Shown: positions 8,309 through 18,279, counted from the first letter of the stretch. The stretch is DNA of 64,000 bases from Mycobacterium sp. GA-1199 (GCF_001500045.1 NZ_LQIX01000012.1:310001-374000); one strand, 5' to 3'. The notes: generated by a model from the letters alone, not told the origin. Made by a program: numbers and translations.

Positions 8309-9727
8309 GTGACGATCCCCAACGTGCTGGCCAATCGGTACGCCAGCGAGGACATGGTGGCGATCTGGTCACCGGAAGCCAAGGTCGTCGCGGAGCGCCG
8401 GCTGTGGCTGGCGGTGCTTCGCGCCCAGGCGGAACTGGGCGTAGAGGTGCCCGCCGGTGTGCTCGACGACTACGAGCGGGTGCTCGAACAGGTCGACCTC
8501 ACCTCGATCGCCGCCCGCGAACGCGTGCTGCGCCACGACGTCAAGGCGCGCATCGAGGAGTTCAACGCGCTGGCGGGCCACGAGCACGTGCACAAGGGCA
8601 TGACGAGTCGCGACCTGACCGAGAACGTCGAGCAGCTCCAGATCCGGCGCTCCCTCGAGCTGGTGCACTCCCATGGTGTGGCGGTGGTGGCCCGGTTGGC
8701 GGAACGCGCCGTGTTGTACCGCGATCTGGTGATGGCCGGCCGCAGCCACAACGTCGCGGCACAGGCCACCACATTGGGCAAGCGGTTCGCCTCGGCGGCC
8801 GAGGAGCTGTTGATCGCGTTGCAGCGCCTGCGCTCGTTGACCGACCGCTACCCGTTGCGCGGGGTCAAGGGCCCGATGGGCACCGCCCAGGACATGTTGG
8901 ACCTCTTCGACGGTGACGCATCGCGGCTGGCCGAACTCGAGCGGCGGGTCGCCCAATTCCTCGGTTTCACAGAGATTTTCACCAGTGTCGGCCAGGTGTA
9001 CCCGCGCTCGCTGGACCACGACGTCGTCTCCGCGCTGGTGCAGGTGGGCGCCGGTCCGTCGTCGATGGCGCACACCATCCGGCTGATGGCCGGCCACGAA
9101 CTGGTCACCGAGGGCTTCGCACCCGGGCAGGTGGGATCGTCGGCGATGCCGCACAAGATGAACACGCGTTCCTGTGAACGGGTCAACGGGTTGCAGGTGG
9201 TGCTGCGCGGTTACGGCTCCATGGCGGCCGAACTCGCAGGCGCGCAATGGAATGAGGGCGACGTGTTCTGCTCGGTGGTGCGTCGCGTGGCGCTGCCGGA
9301 TGCGTTCTTCGCCGTCGACGGACAGATCGAGACGTTCCTGACGGTGCTCGACGAGTTCGGCGCCTACCCCGCGGTGATCCAGCGTGAACTGGACCGCTAC
9401 CTGCCGTTCCTGGCGACGACGCGGATCCTCATCGCCGCAGTCCGAGCCGGGGTGGGCCGCGAAACCGCACACGAGGTGATCAAGGAGCACGCTGTGGCGG
9501 TGGCGTTGGGCATGCGGGAGAAAGGTCAGGAGCCCGATCTGTTGGATCGGTTGGCGGCTGATTCTCGGCTGCCGCTGGACCGTCCGGCGCTCGATGCTGC
9601 GCTGGCCGACAAGCAGGCGTTCACCGGTGCGGCAGGCGATCAGGTGGATGGCGTCGTCGCGGCGGTCGACGAGTTGGTGAGCCGCTATCCCGAAGCGGCC
9701 AAATACACTTCGGGTGCCATCTTGTGA
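8309..9727 (+). CDS. purB: Adenylosuccinate lyase
   Basis: 472 residues, beginning [12 protein letters not shown] as in other mycobacterial PurB proteins. It cleaves SAICAR to AICAR in IMP synthesis and adenylosuccinate to AMP. The fumarase-superfamily signature [12 protein letters not shown] lies near residues 275-286, and the catalytic region [14 protein letters not shown] near 95-110. The all-helical tetramer fold is expected. CYP126 starts within its stop codon (GTGA overlap), so the two are translationally coupled as in M. tuberculosis. Confidence 0.97.
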   Translation: MTIPNVLANRYASEDMVAIWSPEAKVVAERRLWLAVLRAQAELGVEVPAGVLDDYERVLEQVDLTSIAARERVLRHDVKARIEEFNALAGHEHVHKGMTSRDLTENVEQLQIRRSLELVHSHGVAVVARLAERAVLYRDLVMAGRSHNVAAQATTLGKRFASAAEELLIALQRLRSLTDRYPLRGVKGPMGTAQDMLDLFDGDASRLAELERRVAQFLGFTEIFTSVGQVYPRSLDHDVVSALVQVGAGPSSMAHTIRLMAGHELVTEGFAPGQVGSSAMPHKMNTRSCERVNGLQVVLRGYGSMAAELAGAQWNEGDVFCSVVRRVALPDAFFAVDGQIETFLTVLDEFGAYPAVIQRELDRYLPFLATTRILIAAVRAGVGRETAHEVIKEHAVAVALGMREKGQEPDLLDRLAADSRLPLDRPALDAALADKQAFTGAAGDQVDGVVAAVDELVSRYPEAAKYTSGAIL

Positions 9728-10941
9728 CACTGGCCGGGATCGACTTCACCGATCTGGACAACTTCGCGAACGGATTTCCGCACGAGCTGTTCGCGTTGCA
9801 TCGCCGCGAGGCGCCGGTGTACTGGCACGAGCCGACCGAGCACACCCCCGACGGCGAGGGCTTCTGGTCCGTCGCCACCTACGCCGAAACGCTTGCGGTG
9901 TTTCGTGATCCGGAGACCTTTTCGTCGGTGACCGGCGGCTCCCGGCCGTACGGCGGGACGCTGCTGCAGGACTTGGCGATCGCCGGTCAGGTGCTCAACA
10001 TGATGGACGACCCGCGGCATTCCCAGATCCGCCGCCTGGTCAGTTCGGGTTTGACACCGCGAATGATCCGACGCGTGGAGGACGATCTTCGCTTGCGTGC
10101 GCAGCGGTTATTGGATGCGGTTCAACCCGGGGTGCCCTTCGATTTCCTGGTCGACGTGGCGGCCGAACTGCCGATGCAGATGATCTGCATCCTGCTGGGA
10201 GTTCCGGAGTCCGAACGGCATTGGTTGTTTCACGCGATCGAGCCGCAGTTCGACTTCGGCGGTTCTCGGAAGGCCTCGGTTGGCCAGATGACCGCGGAAG
10301 AAGCCGGTTCGCGAATGTACACCTACGGCCAGGAACTGATAGCCGCCAAGCGTGCCTCGCCGACCGACGACATGTTGTCGGTGGTCGCGAACGCATCGGT
10401 GGACGACGGTGAGCTGTCCGACTTAGAGCTGTACCTGTTCTTCAGCCTGCTGTTCAGCGCGGGCGCCGAGACGACGCGCAACGCGGTGGCGGGTGGCCTG
10501 CTGGCGTTGATCGAGAACCCGGATTCGCTGACCGCGCTGCGCAGCGACTTCGGGCTGCTGCCGTCGGCTGTCGAGGAGATGGTGCGCTGGTCGTCGCCGT
10601 CGCCGTCCAAGCGGCGCACCGCAACTCGCGATGTGTCGGTGGGTGGATGCGAGATCAAGGCCGGGCAGAAGGTACAGATCTGGGAGGGTTCGGCCAATCG
10701 CGACGAAGCGGTGTTCACTGAACCCGACGTGTTCGACATCGCCCGTAAGCCCAACCCGCACCTGGGCTTTGGCCAGGGGGTGCACTACTGCCTGGGGGCG
10801 AACCTGGCGCGGCTCGAACTTCGGGTGTTGTTCGAGGAGCTGCTGACCCGCTTCTCCGAAGCCCGGCTGGTCAAACCCGTCGAGTGGACGCGCAGCAACC
10901 GGCACACCGGTATGCGGCATCTCGTAGTCGAGTTGCGGTGA
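9724..10941 (+). CDS. cyp126: Cytochrome P450 CYP126-like
   Basis: 405 residues with a GTG start overlapping the purB stop by 4 bp. The heme loop [19 protein letters not shown] puts the Cys ligand near residue 355; the I-helix [10 protein letters not shown] lies near 250; the K-helix ExxR is in VEEMVRW. The pairing with purB is the same as for Rv0778 (CYP126A1) in M. tuberculosis. The physiological substrate of CYP126 is not settled; any link to purine metabolism is only suggested by coupling. Confidence 0.88.
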   Translation: MTLAGIDFTDLDNFANGFPHELFALHRREAPVYWHEPTEHTPDGEGFWSVATYAETLAVFRDPETFSSVTGGSRPYGGTLLQDLAIAGQVLNMMDDPRHSQIRRLVSSGLTPRMIRRVEDDLRLRAQRLLDAVQPGVPFDFLVDVAAELPMQMICILLGVPESERHWLFHAIEPQFDFGGSRKASVGQMTAEEAGSRMYTYGQELIAAKRASPTDDMLSVVANASVDDGELSDLELYLFFSLLFSAGAETTRNAVAGGLLALIENPDSLTALRSDFGLLPSAVEEMVRWSSPSPSKRRTATRDVSVGGCEIKAGQKVQIWEGSANRDEAVFTEPDVFDIARKPNPHLGFGQGVHYCLGANLARLELRVLFEELLTRFSEARLVKPVEWTRSNRHTGMRHLVVELR

Positions 10942-10951
10942 GCGGCGGGCG

Positions 10952-11914
10952 GTGAGGCCCGACGCGTTCGCGTTGGTGATGGCGACCGGTATCGTCTCGA
11001 TCGCCGCGGTCGACCACGGTCTGACCTATGTCAGTGGCGCGCTGGCCGTGGTGGCCGTTCTGGGGCTGCTGGTTCTTGTTGTTGTGGCAGTGGTTTCGTG
11101 GTTCCGTCGACCGCCCAATTGGTCGGATCCCGATGTGACGATCGGTTTGTTCACGTTCGTGGCGGCGTGTGCGGTGCTCGACAGCAGGTTGATGGCGAAC
11201 TCGGTGGCGATGTGGGCGCTGGCCGTGCCGGCGGCGTTGGTGTGGTCGGTCTTGGTTGTCTTGACAGCACGCAACTTCGTTCGTCGGACCTGGAAGGAAC
11301 TGCAGGGGCGGGCGCGCGGGGCGTGGGAACTGTGCAGCGTCGGCACGTCCGGTTTGGCGATCGTCGCGGTCGCGCTTGCGCGCGACACGGGTTGGCATGC
11401 CCTGCTGCTGACCGCTGTCGCGATATGGGTCGCCGCGATCGCGATATACGCGGTCATGACGACGCTGGTTTTGGCGCGCGCATTCGCTGCGCGACTAGAT
11501 CTTGGCGGGTTCGAGCCCGACGCGTGGATCTTGATGGGTGGGCTCGCGATCGCGACGCTGGCGGGGGATCACATCCATCGCGCCGGCATCGACACCGTCC
11601 GCGACGTGACCGTCGCGACGTGGTGCCTGGCGACGGCGTGGATTCCGCCGCTGGTCTACTTCGCCGTGCGGCACATCGGACGTCCGGGTGCCCGGCGGTT
11701 CGCCGGCGTGTGGTGGGCGATGGTCTTTCCGCTGGGCATGTACTCGGCGGCCAGCCATGCCATGGCGGTGGAGACCGGATGGCATGGGCTACCGGCGATT
11801 TCGCTGGTCTTCTTCTGGATCGCATTTGCTGCGTGGATCGCTGTCGCGATCGCGGGAGTGCTGCGGGTGAGTGCTCGTGCCCGCCACCTACCCTCGGGGC
11901 ATGGATATCGATGA
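10952..11914 (+). CDS. TDT/SLAC1-family transporter (tellurite-resistance/dicarboxylate carrier type)
   Basis: 320 residues with about nine or ten membrane segments. The opening MATGIVSIA is the hallmark of the TDT family, whose members move C4-dicarboxylates, sulfite or anions. The GTG start at 10952 lies 10 bp after the P450 stop, so cotranscription with purB-cyp126 is possible. A charged loop (GFEPDAWILMGGLAIATLAGDHI) is present mid-protein. Substrate cannot be deduced. The C-terminus overlaps the start of the DUF1707 gene by 14 bp in another frame. Confidence 0.75.
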   Translation: MRPDAFALVMATGIVSIAAVDHGLTYVSGALAVVAVLGLLVLVVVAVVSWFRRPPNWSDPDVTIGLFTFVAACAVLDSRLMANSVAMWALAVPAALVWSVLVVLTARNFVRRTWKELQGRARGAWELCSVGTSGLAIVAVALARDTGWHALLLTAVAIWVAAIAIYAVMTTLVLARAFAARLDLGGFEPDAWILMGGLAIATLAGDHIHRAGIDTVRDVTVATWCLATAWIPPLVYFAVRHIGRPGARRFAGVWWAMVFPLGMYSAASHAMAVETGWHGLPAISLVFFWIAFAAWIAVAIAGVLRVSARARHLPSGHGYR

Positions 11915-12480
11915 CGCGAACGTGCGGGTTTCCGACGTCGACCGCGATCATGTGAGGCAACTGCTCGAACGGGCGGTAGGCCAAGGCATGCTCACTCTCG
12001 ATGAGTTCAGCGAGCGGATCGACGCCGTGCTCGCCGCGCGGACCCGCGGCGAGCTGCGCCGGGTGATCGCCGACCTGCCCTCGACGGATGCACTGCAGCC
12101 CGTCGGGGCCGGAGGGGAAGAGCGGCTGCGGGGGCCGAATGTCGTCGATCTCGCGACGGGGACCGTGGACCGTGCCCGCGCGTATCGACCTCAACACGCG
12201 CCTGTGCGACACGACACTCGACTTCACCGCCGCGACCCTGCAGAGCCCCACCGTCGTCCTGGATATCGACGACTACTTCAGCTCAACGGAACTGATCCTG
12301 CCCGACGGCGCCACCGCCGACCTCAACGACGTCGAAACCTTCGCGGGCAGCACCACTCTGAAGGTGCCTTACGGTCCGCCCTCGCAGCGGCTGCATCTCG
12401 TGGCGCGCGGACGGGTGCGATTCGGGTCAGTGACCGCGCGCTATCCGTTCGGTCACACCTTGCGGCGCATGCTGGGCTGA
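11901..12480 (+). pseudogene. DUF1707 protein broken by an apparent frameshift
   Basis: The first frame, from ATG at 11901, encodes the DUF1707 domain: DDANVRVSDVDRDHVRQLLERA, GMLTLDEFSERIDAVLAARTRGEL. It then loses similarity after about 12090. The continuation (SRRGPWTVPARIDLNTRL, then VVLDIDDYFSSTELILPDGATADLND and a C-terminal LRRMLG) is in the +1 frame and ends with TGA at 12478-12480. A single-base indel in the G-rich stretch around 12090-12135 would restore one protein of about 192 residues. It is either a sequencing/assembly error or a real inactivation. DUF1707 proteins are small actinobacterial proteins of unknown function. Confidence 0.75.
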
Positions 12481-13341
12481 CGGTTGTTGTCCGGTCGCGG
12501 CGGCTACTTCGGCGATCACCCGTTTCGGATACGCCGTCAGGTCAAGCCAGGTGAAACGCAACACTTTCCAGCCCAACAGGGCGATCACGTTCTGCCGGTT
12601 GCGGTCGGTCTGGAACACCTCGCTGTCGGTGTGGAACGCCCAACCGTCGACCTCGATCGCCACCTTCTCGACCACGAACGCGACATCGACCCTATAGCCG
12701 CCGAGGGGATAGTTCGTCCTCCATCCGGAGAATCCGGCGTCGCGCAGAAGTTTCACGAGCAGTCGTTCGGCTTCGGAACGCGCACCGTCCTCGGCCGCGC
12801 GGAGTAATCGCCGTGCGGCGGGTGAACCGTGTCTGCCCTTGTTGCGTAGATGCGCCCGCCAGAGTTGGGCGAGCTCGACATGACGCTGTAGGGCGGTGTC
12901 CATCAGCTTCGGCCCGCCGCCGCGGCGGACCGCGGCTTCGATCACGGTCAGCGGCATCGCGGTGACCCGCAGACCGGCCCGCTCGACGACATCGCGGGGC
13001 GACAGGTCACGCCGCCGCAACCGCGTGCCGGGGCGGCGTCGGCCGTTGCTCGACTTGGGCACGGTCACGTCGACGACCTCCGGCGCATATTTCGACGCCC
13101 CGTGCCACCACGCCGCGGCGAGACCGCTGGCACACGCGCGGTCGCCATAGCCCCATACCGCGGCTCGGATTCGGGCGGCATCACTGAATGGCCGATCGTC
13201 GGCGAAATAGACGCCGGGACCGCAGCGACGCCATCGCCCCGCCTGCGCGCGTCTGCGGACAGACTGGTCGCTCAGGCCGATCTCGCGGGCCTGCGCGAGG
13301 GTGATGACGCCATCGTGAGCGCGCAATAAATCATCGAGCAC
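12427..13341 (-). CDS. AbiEi-type N-domain with C-terminal DUF559 (Vsr-like endonuclease) domain
   Basis: 304 residues from a GTG at 13341 (reading VLDDLLRAHDG). The N-terminal winged-helix region, LLRAHDGVITLAQAREIGLSDQSVRRRAQAGRWRRCGPGVY, matches the AbiEi antitoxin-type domain. The C-terminus, GYRVDVAFVVEKVAIEVDGWAFHTDSEVFQTDRNRQNVIALLGWKVLRFTW, has the D-x-A/E-x-D core of DUF559 nucleases. Such fusions are common in actinobacteria, and no AbiEii toxin gene is adjacent. The 3' end overlaps the convergent DUF1707 gene by 54 bp. A defence role is possible but not shown. Confidence 0.75.
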   Translation of the reverse strand: MLDDLLRAHDGVITLAQAREIGLSDQSVRRRAQAGRWRRCGPGVYFADDRPFSDAARIRAAVWGYGDRACASGLAAAWWHGASKYAPEVVDVTVPKSSNGRRRPGTRLRRRDLSPRDVVERAGLRVTAMPLTVIEAAVRRGGGPKLMDTALQRHVELAQLWRAHLRNKGRHGSPAARRLLRAAEDGARSEAERLLVKLLRDAGFSGWRTNYPLGGYRVDVAFVVEKVAIEVDGWAFHTDSEVFQTDRNRQNVIALLGWKVLRFTWLDLTAYPKRVIAEVAAATGQQPSAQHAPQGVTERIARGH

Positions 13342-13385
13342 TGCAATAGGACGCCGGCGAGGGCCCGATCGGCTCCCCGCCGCCC

Positions 13386-13434
13386 GATCTGTGAGTGAAA
13401 ACGTTCGGTGGGCGATCGAAATCACTCACAAATC
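13386..13434. repeat. Intergenic stem-loop, TGTGAGTGA...TCACTCACA
   Basis: A perfect 9-bp inverted repeat (13390-13398 with 13422-13430), extended to 12 of 13 paired positions by the flanking GAT/ATC, encloses a 23-nt loop. It lies between the 3' end of the Rv0779c-like gene and the start of the AbiEi gene, both on the minus strand. There is no T-run, so it is not a classical terminator. Its architecture resembles the elements at 18230 and 42028. Confidence 0.55.
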
Positions 13435-13449
13435 GCGGCGGCGGAGCCG

Positions 13450-14067
13450 CTAGAGGTGGCGGGCGACGCCTGACGAGCGCAATTCCAGCGCCGCGAGGCC
13501 GCGGATCGCGTCGGCGTCGTGCGTGCGCCACGCCTCGACGGGGTCGGCGTGCACGGCGACCAGCTTGGCCAGCGGCCGGTTGGCCAGCGCTCGCAGCGCC
13601 AACAGTTGCTCGCCCGCAGGGGTGCGCGCCAGCGTGATCGCGGTCCACTTGCGACGGAAGAAGCGCAGCCGGAGGTACAGCCACGGCATCGCGACGAACA
13701 GGATCGGCGGCGCGGCCACCGCCAATGCCAGCACCCACGCCAACCACGACGCCGTGGTGTCAAGGCTGTGACCGGCCCCGGCGATGTCGAGTGCGGCCTC
13801 GCTGGCCGCCCGTAACGGCTTGCTGAGCGCATCGCCGACGAGCGGGAAGTCGTCGGTGCGCTCGCCCGCCGCATCGAGGTTGTCGGCGACACCGTTCGCG
13901 CCGGTCTCGACCTGGCGGCCCACCGCCGCGATCGTGGAGACCGCCGAGTGCACAGCCATGCCGACCAGCACCCACACCGTGGTCCAGGCGATCACGACGA
14001 AGTCGCTGACGAGCTGCGCCAGGACCCGCGAGGGTGTGGTGGCATAGGGGATAAACCGCGAAGTCAT
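13450..14067 (-). CDS. Conserved membrane protein (Rv0779c-like)
   Basis: 205 residues. There are two strongly hydrophobic segments, VIAWTTVWVLVGMAVHSAV near residues 26-45 and ASWLAWVLALAVAAPPILFVAMPWLYL near 106-132, followed by a basic cytoplasmic tail (RLRFFRRKWTAI). The C-terminal part (TPAGEQLLALRALANRPLAKLVAVHADPVEAWR) is soluble and conserved in mycobacterial homologues. The place beside purC matches Rv0779c. Function is unknown. Confidence 0.75.
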   Translation of the reverse strand: MTSRFIPYATTPSRVLAQLVSDFVVIAWTTVWVLVGMAVHSAVSTIAAVGRQVETGANGVADNLDAAGERTDDFPLVGDALSKPLRAASEAALDIAGAGHSLDTTASWLAWVLALAVAAPPILFVAMPWLYLRLRFFRRKWTAITLARTPAGEQLLALRALANRPLAKLVAVHADPVEAWRTHDADAIRGLAALELRSSGVARHL

Positions 14068-14086
14068 GGCTGTAGATGCTGCCCGA

Positions 14087-14092
14087 TAGGCT
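14087..14092 (+). promoter_or_regulatory. -10 box of purC, leaderless
   Basis: TAGGCT ends 6 nt before the purC ATG at 14099, with no Shine-Dalgarno between them, as expected for a leaderless mRNA. Confidence 0.5.
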
Positions 14093-14098
14093 GGCCCG

Positions 14099-14998
14099 AT
14101 GCGCCCCGCTCTGTCCGACTACGAACATCTGGCCAGCGGCAAGGTTCGCGAACTGTATCGCGTGGACGACGAGACGCTGCTCTTCGTGGCCAGCGACCGC
14201 ATCTCTGCTTACGACTATGTCCTGGACTCGCTGATCCCCGACAAGGGCCGCATCCTGACGGCGATGAGTGTGTTCTTCTTCGACCTGTTGAGCCGGACGG
14301 CGGACACGCCCAACCACCTCGCCGGTCCACCCGACGACGAACGCATCCCCGCCGACGTGCTCGGTCGCGCGCTGGTGGTGCAGGAACTCGAGATGTTGCC
14401 GGTGGAGGCGGTGGCCCGCGGATACCTCACCGGTTCGGGGCTCATCGACTATCAGAAGACGGGCGCCGTATGCGGAATTCCGCTTCCCGGCGGGCTGGTC
14501 GAGGCCAGCAAGTTCGACGAGCCGCTGTTCACCCCCGCGACCAAAGCCGAACTGGGACAACACGATGAGAACATCTCGTTCGACGACGTGGTCAAGCTGA
14601 TCGGTGAGCAGCGGGCCGAACAACTGCGCGATCGGACGTTGGAGACCTACCGTCGCGGCGCCGAACATGCCTTGACCACGGGAATCATCGTCGCCGACAC
14701 CAAGTTCGAGTTCGGTGTGGACACCGACGGTGAACTGCGACTGGCCGACGAGGTGTTCACCCCTGATTCGAGCAGGTACTGGCGCGCCGACGACTGGAAA
14801 GAAGGTGTCGTGCAGAACAGCTTCGACAAGCAGTTCGTCCGCAACTGGCTCACCTCCGCGGAGTCCGGGTGGGACCGCGGCGGTGACACGCCTCCGCCGC
14901 CGCTGCCGCCGGATGTCGTCGAATCGACCCGCGCCCGCTACATCGAAGCCTACGAACGCATTTCGGGGTGCAAGTTCGACGACTGGATCGGCGCATGA
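14099..14998 (+). CDS. purC: Phosphoribosylaminoimidazole-succinocarboxamide synthase (SAICAR synthetase)
   Basis: 299 residues, close to the length of the larger bacterial SAICAR synthetases. It condenses CAIR with aspartate using ATP. The N-lobe has [29 protein letters not shown] (residues 10-38). The substrate-binding signature is in [17 protein letters not shown] (near 99-115), and [12 protein letters not shown] near 198-209 carries catalytic acids. The stop overlaps the ATG of the oligopeptidase gene (ATGA), so the two genes are coupled. Confidence 0.97.
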   Translation: MRPALSDYEHLASGKVRELYRVDDETLLFVASDRISAYDYVLDSLIPDKGRILTAMSVFFFDLLSRTADTPNHLAGPPDDERIPADVLGRALVVQELEMLPVEAVARGYLTGSGLIDYQKTGAVCGIPLPGGLVEASKFDEPLFTPATKAELGQHDENISFDDVVKLIGEQRAEQLRDRTLETYRRGAEHALTTGIIVADTKFEFGVDTDGELRLADEVFTPDSSRYWRADDWKEGVVQNSFDKQFVRNWLTSAESGWDRGGDTPPPPLPPDVVESTRARYIEAYERISGCKFDDWIGA

Positions 14999-17100
14999 GG
15001 CCGCCGGAGGCCAAACGCGTCGACACCCGGCGGGAGCATCACGGCGACGTCTTCGTCGATCCCTACGAGTGGTTGCGCGACAAGACCAACCCCGACGTGA
15101 TCGCACATCTGGAGGCGGAGAACGCCTACACCGAGCATGTCACCGAGCATCTTGCGCCCCTGCGGCAGGCCATCTTCGACGAGATCAAGGCGCGCACCAA
15201 GGAAACCGACCTCTCGGTACCGACCAGGCGCGACACCTGGTGGTATTACGGTCGCAGCTTCGAGGGCAAGCAGTACAGCGTGCACTGCCGTTGCCCCGTA
15301 ACCGATCCCGACGACTGGACGCCCCCGCTGCTCGACGAGAACACCGAGATCCCCGGTGAGCAGGTTCTGCTCGACGAGAACCTCGAGGCGCAAGGTCACG
15401 AGTTCTTCTCGCTGGGCGCCGCCTCGGTCAGCCTGGACGGCAACATCCTCGCCTACTCGGTCGACCTCAAAGGCGACGAGCGTTACACGCTGCGGTTCAA
15501 GGACTTACGCACCGGTGAACTGTACGAGGACTCCATCATCGGTATCGGCCCCGGCGCGACATGGGCGGCCGACAATCGCACCCTTTACTACTCGACCCTC
15601 GATGAGGCGTGGCGGCCGGACACCATCTGGCGGCACCGCCTCGGCTCGGGGCTACCCGCGCAGAAGGTCTACCACGAACCCGACGAACGGTACTGGCTCG
15701 GCGTCGGTCGCACCCGCAGCGACAAGTACGTCATCGTCGCCGCGGGCAGCGCCGTCACCTCCGAGGTGCGCTACGCCGACGCGACCGACCCGGAGGCCGA
15801 GTTCACGATCGTGTGGCCGCGCCGCGATCTCGTCGAGTACTCCGTCGAACACGCCGTCGTGGGTGGTGAGGACCGGTTTCTCATCCTGCACAACGACGGA
15901 GCGGAGAACTTCACCCTGGTCGAGGCGCCCGTCGGCGACCCCACCGCGGTGCGCACCCTGATCGAACACCGCGACGACGTCCGCCTCGATTCCGTGGACG
16001 CGTTCGACGGGCATCTCGTCGTCAGCTATCGCAGTGAGGCGCTGCCGAAGATCCAGCTCTGGCCCCTTCACCCAAGCGGTGAGTACGGCCGTCCCGAAGA
16101 CTTCACCTTCGAGTCCGAGCTGACGTCTGCGGGACTGAGCGCCAACCCCAACTGGAGCGCACCCAAACTGCGCATCGGCGCCACCTCCTACACCACACCG
16201 GTGCGCATCTACGACGTCGACCTGGGCACCGGCGAACGGACACTGCTGCGCGAACAGCCCGTGCTCGGCGACTACCGGCCCGAAGACTATGTCGAGCGGC
16301 GTGAGTGGGCGATCGCGCAGGACGGTGCGCGGATACCGATCTCGATCGTGCACAAGATCGGCCTGCAGTATCCGGCGCCCACGCTGCTGTACGGCTACGG
16401 TGCTTACGAGGCCTGCGAAGATCCGCGGTTCTCCATCGCGCGGCTGTCGCTGCTCGATCGGGGGATGGTGTTCGCGGTGGCGCATGTGCGGGGCGGTGGC
16501 GAGCTCGGCCGGCCATGGTACGAGCACGGCAAGATGCTCGAGAAAAAGAACAGCTTCACCGATTTCGTCGACGTCGCAGCGCATCTCGTGCAGACCGATG
16601 TGACCCGGCCGGAAAACCTGGTGGCCTACGGGGGTAGTGCCGGCGGTCTGCTCGTCGGCGCCGTAGCCAACATGGCTCCGGACTTGTTCGCGGGCATCCT
16701 GGCGGTGGTGCCGTTCGTCGACCCGCTCACCACGATCCTCGACCCGTCGCTGCCGTTGACGGTCACCGAGTGGGACGAGTGGGGAAACCCGTTGGAGAGC
16801 AAGGACGTTTACGAGTACATGAAGTCCTACTCGCCGTATGAGAACGTCGGGGCGAGGAACTACCCGCGCATACTCGCCATGACGTCGCTCAACGACACCC
16901 GGGTGTACTACGTCGAGCCGGCGAAATGGGTTGCCGCACTGCGCCACGCCAAGACCGACGGCCATCCGGTGCTGCTGAAGACGGAGATGAATGCCGGCCA
17001 CGGCGGCATCAGCGGTCGATACGAACGCTGGAAGGAAACCGCCTTCCAGTACGCGTGGTTACTCGACGCTGCCCGGGCCGATCACGAGCGCCTCCCGTGA
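14995..17100 (+). CDS. ptrB: Oligopeptidase B, S9A prolyl oligopeptidase family
   Basis: 701 residues from the ATG overlapping the purC stop. An N-terminal seven-bladed propeller (about 70-410) precedes a C-terminal alpha/beta-hydrolase domain. The catalytic Ser is in [12 protein letters not shown] near residue 547, the Asp in [15 protein letters not shown] near 633, and the His in NAGHGG near 669. The acidic residues expected to favour cleavage after Arg/Lys are not individually assigned. In M. tuberculosis the corresponding region is annotated as two ORFs, ptrBa and ptrBb; here the frame is intact. Cytosolic, no signal peptide. Confidence 0.93.
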   Translation: MRPPEAKRVDTRREHHGDVFVDPYEWLRDKTNPDVIAHLEAENAYTEHVTEHLAPLRQAIFDEIKARTKETDLSVPTRRDTWWYYGRSFEGKQYSVHCRCPVTDPDDWTPPLLDENTEIPGEQVLLDENLEAQGHEFFSLGAASVSLDGNILAYSVDLKGDERYTLRFKDLRTGELYEDSIIGIGPGATWAADNRTLYYSTLDEAWRPDTIWRHRLGSGLPAQKVYHEPDERYWLGVGRTRSDKYVIVAAGSAVTSEVRYADATDPEAEFTIVWPRRDLVEYSVEHAVVGGEDRFLILHNDGAENFTLVEAPVGDPTAVRTLIEHRDDVRLDSVDAFDGHLVVSYRSEALPKIQLWPLHPSGEYGRPEDFTFESELTSAGLSANPNWSAPKLRIGATSYTTPVRIYDVDLGTGERTLLREQPVLGDYRPEDYVERREWAIAQDGARIPISIVHKIGLQYPAPTLLYGYGAYEACEDPRFSIARLSLLDRGMVFAVAHVRGGGELGRPWYEHGKMLEKKNSFTDFVDVAAHLVQTDVTRPENLVAYGGSAGGLLVGAVANMAPDLFAGILAVVPFVDPLTTILDPSLPLTVTEWDEWGNPLESKDVYEYMKSYSPYENVGARNYPRILAMTSLNDTRVYYVEPAKWVAALRHAKTDGHPVLLKTEMNAGHGGISGRYERWKETAFQYAWLLDAARADHERLP

Positions 17101-17133
17101 AAGCAAGAATCTAGGCACTGTCAAGATTTCGGC

Positions 17134-17139
17134 TATGAT
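17134..17139 (+). promoter_or_regulatory. -10 box of the TetR gene, leaderless
   Basis: TATGAT, a near-consensus -10, ends 6 nt before the ATG at 17146. No Shine-Dalgarno is present, so the TetR mRNA is probably leaderless. Confidence 0.5.
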
Positions 17140-17145
17140 GGCCGC

Positions 17146-17703
17146 ATGGGCAGGGCGTCCTACCATCACGGCGATCTGAAGGCCGTCATCCTCGCGGAGG
17201 CCGCGAGGTTGGTGGCCGAGCGCGGGGCCGACGGGATCTCGCTGCGAGAGCTCGCGCGGGTCGCGGGCGTTTCGCACGCCGCGCCCGCACACCACTTCAC
17301 CGATCGGCGCGGTCTGTTCACCGCGCTGGCCGCGCAGGGGTGGTGCAAACTTGCCGCGGCGCTCGCCGCGGCGAAGCCCGAATTCATCGATGCCGCACTG
17401 GCGTACGTGCGCTTCGCGCTCGACCATCCGGGGCACTACGCGGTGATGTTCGACCGCTCACTCGTCGACCCGAACGACGAGGAGTTGAAGGCGGCTCGAG
17501 ACGCGGCAGGCAAGGAACTGAGGCACGGTGTCGGCACCCTCGACGATCCTCGCGCCGCGCAGGACCCCGCAGCTGCGGCGCTCGCGGCCTGGTCACTGGT
17601 GCACGGCTTTTCGCTGTTGTGGCTCAACAAGGCGATCGACGCCGACGGTGATCCGATCGCGACCGTGCACCGGGTCGCAGGCATGTTGTTCGAGACCGGG
17701 TAG
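17146..17703 (+). CDS. TetR-family regulator with WHG-type C-terminal domain
   Basis: 185 residues. The HTH (residues 5-50) reads SYHHGDLKAVILAEAARLVAERGADGISLRELARVAGVSHAAPAHHFTDRRGL, the pattern typical of TetR proteins carrying a TetR_C_33/WHG ligand domain. C-terminal AAAALAAWSLVHGFSLLWLNKAI contains the W-x-x-x-H-G motif. It ends 9 bp before the glutathione peroxidase gene on the same strand, so it may control that gene and itself. Ligand unknown. Confidence 0.85.
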   Translation: MGRASYHHGDLKAVILAEAARLVAERGADGISLRELARVAGVSHAAPAHHFTDRRGLFTALAAQGWCKLAAALAAAKPEFIDAALAYVRFALDHPGHYAVMFDRSLVDPNDEELKAARDAAGKELRHGVGTLDDPRAAQDPAAAALAAWSLVHGFSLLWLNKAIDADGDPIATVHRVAGMLFETG

Positions 17704-17712
17704 CGTGCGGGC

Positions 17713-18210
17713 ATGACCGAGACAACGTTGACCGACATCGCTGTGACCACCCTCGACGGCCGCGACACCACCCTCGGCGAACTGGCCGACGGCGCCGCTC
17801 TGGTGGTCAACGTCGCCTCCAAGTGCGGCCTGACTCCGCAGTACACCGCGCTCGAACAGTTGGCCAAGGACTACCGCGACCGCGGGCTGACCGTGATCGG
17901 CGTGCCGTGCAACCAGTTCATGGGCCAGGAGCCCGGTACGGCCGAGGAGATTGCCGAGTTCTGCTCGACGACGTACGGGGTGACGTTCCCCTTGCTGGCC
18001 AAGACCGACGTCAACGGCGCCGACCGACACCCCCTGTACGGCGAGTTGACCAAGACGCCCGACGACAGCGGTGAGGCCGGCGACATCCAGTGGAACTTCG
18101 AGAAATTCCTGCTCGCGCCGGGTGGAACGGTCGTCAAGCGGTTCCGGCCGCGCACCGAACCCGACGCTCCCGAGGTGATCGCGGCCATCGAAGACGTGTT
18201 GCCGCGATAG
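17713..18210 (+). CDS. Glutathione peroxidase-family thiol peroxidase
   Basis: 165 residues, thioredoxin fold. The peroxidatic Cys is in NVASKCGLTPQY (residue 38), where selenoenzymes have Sec. The second signature, VIGVPCNQFMGQEPG, follows near 61-75, and the catalytic-tetrad Trp/Asn are in IQWNFEKFL near 125-133. In actinobacteria, which lack glutathione, such enzymes usually take electrons from thioredoxin (family knowledge). The start ATG at 17713 is 9 bp after the TetR stop, and the two are likely cotranscribed. Confidence 0.92.
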   Translation: MTETTLTDIAVTTLDGRDTTLGELADGAALVVNVASKCGLTPQYTALEQLAKDYRDRGLTVIGVPCNQFMGQEPGTAEEIAEFCSTTYGVTFPLLAKTDVNGADRHPLYGELTKTPDDSGEAGDIQWNFEKFLLAPGGTVVKRFRPRTEPDAPEVIAAIEDVLPR

Positions 18211-18229
18211 CCGCCGATGGCCATCTGCC

Positions 18230-18276
18230 GTCAGTGTGTTGTCAACCGTTGCGACACCTGACGTCGCCACACTGAC
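18230..18276. repeat. Intergenic stem-loop, GTCAGTGTG...CACACTGAC
   Basis: A perfect 9-bp inverted repeat (18230-18238 with 18268-18276) encloses a 29-nt loop. It fills the gap between the glutathione peroxidase stop and the GTG of the next gene, ending 3 bp before that start codon. It could be a terminator-like hairpin, an operator, or a copy of a dispersed intergenic element. There is no T-run. Confidence 0.5.
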
Positions 18277-18279
18277 AGC

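Noticed and set aside
15652..17001. Long minus-strand frame inside oligopeptidase B
   Set aside because: Shadow of the catalytic domain; no start context and no recognisable domain.
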